NCBI GenBank assembly: GCA_040219295.1
Contig: JAVJST010000005.1
Span: 496,001-560,000, forward strand
DNA from: JAVJST01 sp040219295
Lineage (GTDB): Bacteria; Pseudomonadota; Alphaproteobacteria; Rhodospirillales; Casp-alpha2
Direction of reading: 5' to 3'
Length of the DNA stretch: 64,000 bases
The position numbers were made by a program, and so were the translations under genes. The notes under the pieces were generated by a model, which made no database searches, was not told the origin of the DNA, and worked only from the letters and a program-made list of their open reading frames with translations. Positions within the stretch are counted from its first letter, which is position 1. The number at the start of each line of letters is the position of its first letter. Positions 34,345 to 40,565 of the stretch are shown piece after piece.

Positions 34345-35889
34345 TTAAGGCAGGCAATCCCAGTAGGTATTCAGATCCCAGTCGGTGACAGTGGCGTTGA
34401 ACTTCTCCCACTCGTCGCCCTTGTAGTGCTTGTAAACCTTGTACATCTCGTCGGGCATCGCCGACTTGACGACATCGTCCTTGTCGAGATGGGCGAGCGC
34501 TTCGCCGAGGGACATCGGCAGCTTCTTGACCTGCTTGCCGGCTTCCATCGCCTCGTAGATGTTGCGCTCTTCCGCATCGCCCGGGTCGAGATTCCGATCG
34601 ATGCCGTCGTCGAACGCCTTGTAGAGACCGGCGCCCATCAGGTACGGGTTGACCATCGAGTCGACCGAGCGGTACTCGAAGCGGCCCGGTGCCGAGACGC
34701 GCAGCGCGCACGTCCGGTTCTGATAACCCCAGTCGGCGAAGACCGGCGCCCAGAAACCTGTGTCCCACAGGCGACGGTACGAGTTCACCGTCGACGAGCC
34801 GATCGCGGTCAGCGCATTGAGGTGCGCCATCACGCCGCCAATGCTCTTTAGTCCGACAGGGCCGGGTTTGAAGTCATCGATCTTAGGGTCCGGCATGAAG
34901 TGATTCTTGCCGCCACGCCGATAGGCGAACACGCCGTCGACGCCCGGCAGCGATTTCTGGTGCGCGGTGTTGACGGTCTCGTCCTTGCCGCCGGACCAAA
35001 GCGAGACGTTGTGGTGACAGCCCGATGCCGAGACGCCCATGAACGGCTTCGACATGAAGCACGCAATCAGATCGAACTCACGGGCGACCTGCGCGCAGAT
35101 CTGGCGGTAGGTGGTGAGGCGGTCGGCGTTGCGCAGCACGTCGTCGAACATCCAGTTGAGTTCTAGCTGGCCCGGTGCGTCTTCGTGGTCGCCCTGGATC
35201 ATGTCGAGACCCATGGCCTGGCTGTACTCGATGACGCGCATGAACGCCGGGCGCAGTTTCTCGAACTGGTCGATGTGATAGCAGTTGGGCTTGGAGAAGC
35301 CGCCGTCCGGCAGTCCGTCCTCACCCTTGTTCAGCCACATCATCTCCGGTTCGGTGCCGGCGCGCATGTGCATCTTGTGCTTCATCTCGAAGTCCTGCTG
35401 GATGCGGCGCAGGTTGCCGCGGCAGTCGGACGTCAGGAAGCTGCCCGCATCGGTCGGTTCCTCGCGATTGCGGAACAGCGTGCAGAACACCCGCGCAACG
35501 CGCTTGTCCCAAGGCAACTGGACGAAGGTTTCCGGGTCGGGGATGCCGACAAGTTCGGACGCTTCCGGGCCGTAGCCGATGTAGTCGCCGTGGCGGTCGA
35601 TGAACAGGTTGGCGGTCGAGCCGTAGACCAGCTGGAAGCCCTTTTCGGCGACGCTTTCCCAGTGATCGGCGGGGATGCCCTTGCCGACAATGCGGCCGGT
35701 GACAGACACGAACTGGAAGTAGATGTAGGTAATACCCAGTTCCTTGATCTTCGCGCGCACGTCCTTGACCAGCTTCGCGCGACCCGGCGCGTTGACGTAC
35801 TTGGTCACCTCCATCGCGGCGACGTTCTTGCGTTTGCGTGCGGGCGCACGCTTCGTTTCAGAGGCTTTCTTCTTCGCGGCTTTAGCCAT
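34345..35889 (-). CDS. glnT: Glutamine synthetase-like ligase (GlnT/GmaS family) with basic N-terminal tail
   Basis: ATP-dependent gamma-glutamyl ligase of the glutamine synthetase superfamily, 514 aa from the ATG at 35889 (GGGAGACCAGAGAA upstream). Catalytic-core stretches are GTEPEMMWL, QGDHEDAPGQLELNW, SASGCHHNVSLWSGG and GSSTVNSYRRLWDTGFWAP. It is about 80 residues longer than the GmaS paralogue at 46253, mostly an N-terminal stretch rich in Lys, Arg and Ala (KAAKKKASETKRAPARKRK), plus a central insertion. A Met at residue 26 could be the true start. It may make glutamine or a gamma-glutamyl amide. The downstream amidotransferase-GXGXG-FMN genes repeat the rhizobial glnT/glxBCD grouping. 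Confidence 0.88.
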   Translation of the reverse strand: MAKAAKKKASETKRAPARKRKNVAAMEVTKYVNAPGRAKLVKDVRAKIKELGITYIYFQFVSVTGRIVGKGIPADHWESVAEKGFQLVYGSTANLFIDRHGDYIGYGPEASELVGIPDPETFVQLPWDKRVARVFCTLFRNREEPTDAGSFLTSDCRGNLRRIQQDFEMKHKMHMRAGTEPEMMWLNKGEDGLPDGGFSKPNCYHIDQFEKLRPAFMRVIEYSQAMGLDMIQGDHEDAPGQLELNWMFDDVLRNADRLTTYRQICAQVAREFDLIACFMSKPFMGVSASGCHHNVSLWSGGKDETVNTAHQKSLPGVDGVFAYRRGGKNHFMPDPKIDDFKPGPVGLKSIGGVMAHLNALTAIGSSTVNSYRRLWDTGFWAPVFADWGYQNRTCALRVSAPGRFEYRSVDSMVNPYLMGAGLYKAFDDGIDRNLDPGDAEERNIYEAMEAGKQVKKLPMSLGEALAHLDKDDVVKSAMPDEMYKVYKHYKGDEWEKFNATVTDWDLNTYWDCLP

Positions 35890-35937
35890 TTCTCTGGTCT
35901 CCCGGGACTTGGGCCTGCAGGCAGGCCGACATGAAAC

Positions 35938-35953
35938 AACCAATATTGAACCA
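35938..35953 (-). promoter_or_regulatory. Operator-like repeat upstream of glnT-like gene
   Basis: Minus-strand sequence TGGTTCAATATTGGTT, two TGGTT half-sites 11 bp apart, 49 bp upstream of the glnT start. It matches the plus-strand site at 36088 at 14 of 16 positions, in opposite orientation. The pair sits at both ends of the glnT/gntR divergent region, suiting the GntR-family protein encoded next door (inference). Confidence 0.5.
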
Positions 35954-36087
35954 ATTATTATGGTTTCTGATGATTGGGGTCGGCCACCAAAAAATAGAAA
36001 AAATGCCAGTTGTTCGGCGTCCAACCTAGGCAAGGATACTGCACTCGATATCTGCTTGTTGCAAATTCTTTTTTAGTGGTTTATTAA

Positions 36088-36103
36088 TGGTTCAACTTTG
36101 GTT
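36088..36103 (+). promoter_or_regulatory. Operator-like repeat upstream of gntR gene
   Basis: TGGTTCAACTTTGGTT, again TGGTT half-sites 11 bp apart, 62 bp before the GntR gene start. The surrounding 276-bp gap (35890-36165) is AT-rich compared with the window and should hold both divergent promoters. No other feature is apparent in the gap. Confidence 0.5.
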
Positions 36104-36165
36104 CCTAGTGGTGGAGGTGCGTTATCAACGCCGTTGTCACGATAGGCCGTCGACAGGCGGGTACG

Positions 36166-36846
36166 GTGAGGCCGGGAACGATCGGCGGCGCCGCCAATAT
36201 TGCCGTCGAACTGCGCCAAGCAATTCTGCTCGGCGACTTCCTTCACGGTGAAAAGCTGCCCCCTGAACGGGCCTTGGCCGAGACCTTCGGATCGTCGCGC
36301 AACACGGTGCGCGAGGCGCTCAGACTGCTAGAGGAAGACGGCATGGTGGCGCGCCGGATCGGCAGCGGAACCTACGTTACCTTCAAGAACGATTCCGACC
36401 GCGACGAAGCCGCCGAGGCGACCAGCCCGCTCGAGCTGATCGACGTTCGTGCCGGGGTCGAACCCCAGATGGTTCGTCTCGCAGTCCAGAACGCCGGCAA
36501 TCGCGACATTAACCGACTTGAGGTGGCTTTGCTCAGGCTTGAGCGGTCGACCGACGACTACCGGCGTTTCTCGCGTGCCGACGAGGCATTTCATCTTTGT
36601 CTCGCCGAGTGCACCCGCAACCCCATGATGGTGTGGCTCTATCGCCAGGTGAATGAGGTTCGTGGAAATGCGCTTTGGTACGGGGTTCGCGGCAAGATCC
36701 TGACGACCGCGCGCATGGAAGAGTACAATACCGAACATCGCGCCCTGTACGAGGCAGTCCGCACCCGCAATATGGAGCGCGCTTTGTCGATCATCGGTGT
36801 CCATCTCGAACAGGCGAAAAGCGACCTGCTGGGCGCCGTCGACTGA
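36166..36846 (+). CDS. GntR family (FadR/FCD type) transcriptional regulator
   Basis: Regulator of 226 aa. The winged HTH spans about residues 10-75: VELRQAILLGDFLHGEKLPPERALAETFGSSRNTVREALRLLEEDGMVARRIGSGTYV. The FCD all-helical effector domain has VRAGVEPQMVRLA and the metal-ligand-like pattern RADEAFHLCLAECTRN, then EEYNTEHRALYEAVRTRN. FCD proteins bind carboxylates, often through a metal. The GTG at 36166 is used. The frame is open a further 57 bp upstream past a GGAGG, but without a standard start codon. It is divergent from glnT and probably controls it. Confidence 0.9.
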   Translation: MRPGTIGGAANIAVELRQAILLGDFLHGEKLPPERALAETFGSSRNTVREALRLLEEDGMVARRIGSGTYVTFKNDSDRDEAAEATSPLELIDVRAGVEPQMVRLAVQNAGNRDINRLEVALLRLERSTDDYRRFSRADEAFHLCLAECTRNPMMVWLYRQVNEVRGNALWYGVRGKILTTARMEEYNTEHRALYEAVRTRNMERALSIIGVHLEQAKSDLLGAVD

Positions 36847-36889
36847 CGTGTGCATTGCCGGCCGGATACGGCGCGCCTAATCTTGAACG

Positions 36890-37537
36890 ATGGCAACAAT
36901 CAAAGGCTCCAAGAGCGGCGACGTCTCGTTTCAGGATCCGCATCGGCCCGAACCGGTGGAGAGCCGGATCGAATCGGCAATCGGCCGACAGGTCCGCGAA
37001 TTCCGCCGCCAGCAGAACATGACGGTCGCAGAATTGGCGAAGAGCGCCGGCCTGTCTACGGGCATGCTCTCCAAGATCGAGAATGGTGCTACATCACCTT
37101 CGCTGACGACGCTCCAGAGTCTGTCGGCTGCGCTGCAGGTGCCGGTGACGGCATTGTTCCGGCGCTTCGAGGAGCGCCGCGAGGCGACACATGTCAAATC
37201 CGGTCATGGCCTGCGCATCGACCGGCGAGGGACTCGTGCCGGCCATCAGTATGAACTGCTGGGCCACATCGCGGGCAGAGACATCTCAAGCGAACCGTAC
37301 CTGATCACGCTCACTGAGGAATCGGACGTGTTCCCTGTGTTCCAGCATGAAGGTCTCGAGTTCATCTATCTTCTCGAGGGGCGCGTTCGCTATCGCCATG
37401 CCGACAAGACCTACCTGCTTGAACCGGGCGATTCACTATTCTTCGATGCCGATGCGCCGCATGGGCCGGAAGAACTGATCGACCGGCCAATCCGCATGGT
37501 CTGCGTGATCTGCTACGCCCATGTCGAAAAAAAGTGA
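36890..37537 (+). CDS. XRE family regulator with C-terminal cupin
   Basis: A 215-aa regulator: a variable N-terminal 25 residues, XRE helix-turn-helix (about 30-85, VREFRRQQNMTVAELAKSAGLSTGMLSKIENGATSPSLTTLQSLSAALQVP), and a cupin_2 domain (about 140-210, FPVFQHEGLEFIYLLEGRVRYRHADKTYLLEPGDSLFFDADAPHGPEEL). This PuuR-like layout is typical of regulators of polyamine, amino-acid and gamma-glutamyl amine pathways. It lies directly upstream of module 2, with strong inverted repeats between, so module 2 is its likely target. Confidence 0.92.
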   Translation: MATIKGSKSGDVSFQDPHRPEPVESRIESAIGRQVREFRRQQNMTVAELAKSAGLSTGMLSKIENGATSPSLTTLQSLSAALQVPVTALFRRFEERREATHVKSGHGLRIDRRGTRAGHQYELLGHIAGRDISSEPYLITLTEESDVFPVFQHEGLEFIYLLEGRVRYRHADKTYLLEPGDSLFFDADAPHGPEELIDRPIRMVCVICYAHVEKK

Positions 37538-37581
37538 TCGCCGGACTTCTTGGGAAGTCGAAAAAACAGCGATTTCAACAA

Positions 37582-37606
37582 GTTTCCTGGTGTGAAACAA
37601 TGTTTC
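37582..37606. promoter_or_regulatory. GTTTC/GAAAC inverted repeat cluster before module 2
   Basis: GTTTC (37582), GAAAC (37594) and GTTTC (37602) form two overlapping inverted repeats, GTTTC-N7-GAAAC and the perfect GAAAC-AAT-GTTTC. They lie 92-116 bp before the module 2 amidotransferase start and 45 bp after the XRE-cupin stop. They may be a binding site for that regulator. Confidence 0.4.
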
Positions 37607-37614
37607 CCCTTATT

Positions 37615-37640
37615 GCATACGTCAGCACGCTGACGTATGC
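37615..37640. promoter_or_regulatory. Perfect 26-bp inverted repeat before module 2
   Basis: Arms GCATACGTCAGC and GCTGACGTATGC are exact complements, 12 bp each, separated by two bases. The site lies 58 bp upstream of the module 2 amidotransferase start. There is no T-run and a two-base spacer cannot form a hairpin loop at full arm length, so an operator for a dimeric regulator is more likely than a terminator. The XRE-cupin or GntR protein encoded just upstream is the natural candidate. Confidence 0.6.
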
Positions 37641-37697
37641 TCGAAAACATGCGGTCGGGCGTCCGGTCCGGCTTGTTTTCACCATGAGGGAATTTTC

Positions 37698-38603
37698 ATG
37701 TGCGGCATCGCAGGAATTCTGTTCAAGGGCGATCATCGCAACCTGACGGCGGGTCAAGCGCTGATCAACATGCTCGACGGCTGCCAGCATCGCGGGCCTG
37801 ACTCGACGGGCTTCGCGCTTTATCGCGAGGTCACAGAGGGCCAGTTGCGGCTGCGGTTCTTCGTCGGCGAAGGCGACGAGGCAAACGAAACCGTCGACAA
37901 GATCAAGGCGAAGCTGGCCGAGCACAATGCCGAGATCGTCGAGGAAGAGTCGGTCGGCACAACCCATGTCTTCGTCGTTAAGTTCGACGGCGATGTGCAG
38001 CAGTTCTCCTATGACATGGAGCATGTCGCGAAGCTGACGTCGATCGGCGCCAGCCTCGACATCATCAAGGACATCGGCGGCGCACACGACGTCGACCGGG
38101 ACTACGACGTGCATTCGTTCAACGGCAGTCATGGTATCGGCCATGTCCGTCTCGCGACAGAGTCCGACGTTCAGCCGGAGGCCGCGCATCCGTTCTGGGC
38201 CACCGGCTTCGCCGACGTTGCCATCGTTCACAACGGCCAGATCACCAATTACTGGAAGATGCGCCGGCGGCTCGAGCGCCGCGACTACGAGTTCCATACC
38301 AACAACGACAGCGAACTGATCGCCGTCTACCTGGCTGACAAGCTCAAGCACGGCTCGACGCTGAATGACGCGCTGAAGGACTCGATCGACGATCTCGACG
38401 GCACCTTCTCCTTCCTGGTCTCAACCAAGGACGAGATCGGTTACGCGAAAGACCGCCTGGCCGTGAAGCCGATGGTCAAGTTCGAGGACGACGACATCAT
38501 CGCCATCGCCTCGGAAGAGGTTTCACTCAACAAGCTGTTCCCGGGGCATGCCCTCGACACCATGGAGCCGCCGCCAGGGACGTATCAGACATGGCACAAG
38601 TAG
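37698..38603 (+). CDS. Class II glutamine amidotransferase, module 2
   Basis: GATase II Ntn-hydrolase of 301 aa. Cys2 follows the start Met (MCGIAGILFKGD). HRGPDSTGFALY, GHVRLATESDV, IVHNGQITNYWKMRR and NNDSELIAVY form the glutamine site. It is closest in layout to the module 1 enzyme (same DSTGFA, HNGQITNYW and SEEV segments) rather than to module 3. It overlaps the next gene by 13 bp, implying coupled synthesis with the GXGXG-FMN fusion. It should supply ammonia to that protein. Confidence 0.92.
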   Translation: MCGIAGILFKGDHRNLTAGQALINMLDGCQHRGPDSTGFALYREVTEGQLRLRFFVGEGDEANETVDKIKAKLAEHNAEIVEEESVGTTHVFVVKFDGDVQQFSYDMEHVAKLTSIGASLDIIKDIGGAHDVDRDYDVHSFNGSHGIGHVRLATESDVQPEAAHPFWATGFADVAIVHNGQITNYWKMRRRLERRDYEFHTNNDSELIAVYLADKLKHGSTLNDALKDSIDDLDGTFSFLVSTKDEIGYAKDRLAVKPMVKFEDDDIIAIASEEVSLNKLFPGHALDTMEPPPGTYQTWHK

Positions 38604-40564
38604 ATCTCGCGAACATCACCATCACGGAAGCCAACAAGCGAATCCGAGAACTCGGCGAGGCCGGTGAAGACATCGACGTCATCAATCCCGACGCCCGCCA
38701 CCATATCGGGGTGGGGCTGGTGTCGCCCGTCAACGTGCACATTCACGGTTCTGCCGGTTACTTCTGCGCCGGTCTGACCGACGGACCGCGATTTATCGTC
38801 GACAACAACGTCGGCTGGGGACTCGGCGACAACATGCTGTCGGGCTCGGTCGTGGTGAAGGGTAATGCCGGCGCCATCCCGGCGGTCGCCATTCGCGGTG
38901 CCGATATCGTCGTTCACGGCAACATCGGATCACGCGCCGGTCAGGTGATGAAGGAAGGCACGCTTCTGTGCGGCGGCAACGCCAACTTCATGGCGGGCTA
39001 CATGATGTACGGCGGTCGGATCGTCATTCTTGGTGATTCCGGCGACCGAGTCGGCGAGGACATGACCGGTGGCGAAATCTTCGTTGCGGGCAAGGTGCAG
39101 GATCTCGGTTCGGATGCCACCCTGACCGATCTTTCGGCAGAGGAACGCGACGATATTCTGGCGTTTCTCGACAAGTACGAGATCAAGGCCCCCGACGGTC
39201 TGAAGTCGCTGCAGAAGATCGTCTGCGAGGGCAAGAAACTGCGTTACGGCAAGTCGGAACCGCAGATGCGGCCGATACCCTTTTTCTCGTTTTCGGGAAA
39301 CTCCGATTACTGGAATCAGAAGGTTCAGGAAGACATCCACATCAAGTCGCAGATCGGCCGCTATCGTATTCGCGGCTACGGCGGGGCGCGCTCCCTGCCG
39401 CACCTGAGTGATCTGGCGTTCCGTAAGGACCTCAGCTCGATTGCGCAAGAAACCGATCCGATCTCGAAAGTCGACATGTACACCGAGATTGGCGGCCTCA
39501 ATGGCGCGAACCCGCTGAAACTGACCATGCCGGTCATGGTCGCACCAATGAGTTACGGCGCCTTGTCGCGGTCGACGAAACAGGCCATCGGCATCGCCTC
39601 GGGACTTTCGGGCATTGCCGAGAACACCGGCGAAGGCGGCATGAGCGACGCTCAACGGGGCGCCGCCAAGCAACTGATCTTCCAGTGCCTCGCCGGACGG
39701 CTCGGCTGGAACATTCACGACATGCGCCGCGCCGACGGGCTCGAGATCTATATTTCCCAAGGGGCAAAGCCGGGACTCGGTGGCCAGTTGATGGCCAAGA
39801 AGGTCACGCCGGAGCTGGCACGGATCCGTGGAATCCCGGCGGGCATCGATCTGCGTTCACCAAGCCGGCACCCGGACGTGCTCGGCGCGGACGATCTCGT
39901 CATCAAGGTCGAGGAGTTCCGTGAGGCGACCGGTCACAAGCTGCCGGTTTCGGTCAAGCTCGGTGCCGGCCGCGTGCGCGATGACATCAAGATCGCGGTC
40001 AAGGACGGATTCGATTTCGTTGAACTGGACGGCATGCAGGGTTCGACCGGCGCGGGAAGCGCCGAGGTCATCGAGTTCGTCGGCATTCCGACCCTCGCGG
40101 CGATCATCGAGGCCGAGGAGGCGCTCGCCGAGATCGGCCGCCGCCAGGACATCGAGATCATTCTAATGGGCGGTTTGCGCGACGGTATCGATGCGGTCAA
40201 GGCGCTCTGTCTTGGTGCCGATGCCGCCGCCTTCGGCACGTCGGCCATCATTGCCGGCGGCTGTATCGCGTGCATGCAGTGTCATGTCGGACAGTGCGTG
40301 ACCGGCATTGCGACCCAGGATCCGGAACACGAGAAGCGCTACAAGCCGACGGTCGAGGCCCAGAACATCCATCGCTTCTTCGAGAGCGTGCGCTGGCAGA
40401 TCGCGGCGCTCGCTCATGCGATGGGGTATTCGGACACCAAGTCGTTCAGCCGCGACGATTTGGTTGCCCTGACGCCGGAGGCGGCCGCTATCACGGGCCT
40501 GCCGTACGAGCCGGGCTACCGCAACGACGTGCCGGACAACATGAAGATGCAGAAGGTGAGCTGA
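38591..40564 (+). CDS. Fused GXGXG-FMN glutamate synthase-like protein, module 2
   Basis: A 657-aa fusion with GltB domains in reversed order. Residues 1-220 are the GXGXG beta-helix (IHGSAGYFCAGLTDGPRFIVDNNVGWGLGDNMLSGSVVVKGNAG). Residues 230-657 are the FMN synthase domain (RYRIRGYGGARSLPHLSDLAF, ENTGEGGMSDAQRG, RSPSRHPDVLGADDL, ELDGMQGSTGAGS, MGGLRDGIDAVKALCLGADA). Cys558, Cys564 and Cys569 keep the GltB 3Fe-4S spacing (C-x5-C-x4-C), with an extra Cys561. In intact GltB the GXGXG domain is C-terminal to the FMN domain. The next gene, 1 bp later, encodes a GltD-like electron donor. Confidence 0.92.
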   Translation: MAQVDLANITITEANKRIRELGEAGEDIDVINPDARHHIGVGLVSPVNVHIHGSAGYFCAGLTDGPRFIVDNNVGWGLGDNMLSGSVVVKGNAGAIPAVAIRGADIVVHGNIGSRAGQVMKEGTLLCGGNANFMAGYMMYGGRIVILGDSGDRVGEDMTGGEIFVAGKVQDLGSDATLTDLSAEERDDILAFLDKYEIKAPDGLKSLQKIVCEGKKLRYGKSEPQMRPIPFFSFSGNSDYWNQKVQEDIHIKSQIGRYRIRGYGGARSLPHLSDLAFRKDLSSIAQETDPISKVDMYTEIGGLNGANPLKLTMPVMVAPMSYGALSRSTKQAIGIASGLSGIAENTGEGGMSDAQRGAAKQLIFQCLAGRLGWNIHDMRRADGLEIYISQGAKPGLGGQLMAKKVTPELARIRGIPAGIDLRSPSRHPDVLGADDLVIKVEEFREATGHKLPVSVKLGAGRVRDDIKIAVKDGFDFVELDGMQGSTGAGSAEVIEFVGIPTLAAIIEAEEALAEIGRRQDIEIILMGGLRDGIDAVKALCLGADAAAFGTSAIIAGGCIACMQCHVGQCVTGIATQDPEHEKRYKPTVEAQNIHRFFESVRWQIAALAHAMGYSDTKSFSRDDLVALTPEAAAITGLPYEPGYRNDVPDNMKMQKVS

Positions 40565-40565
40565 G

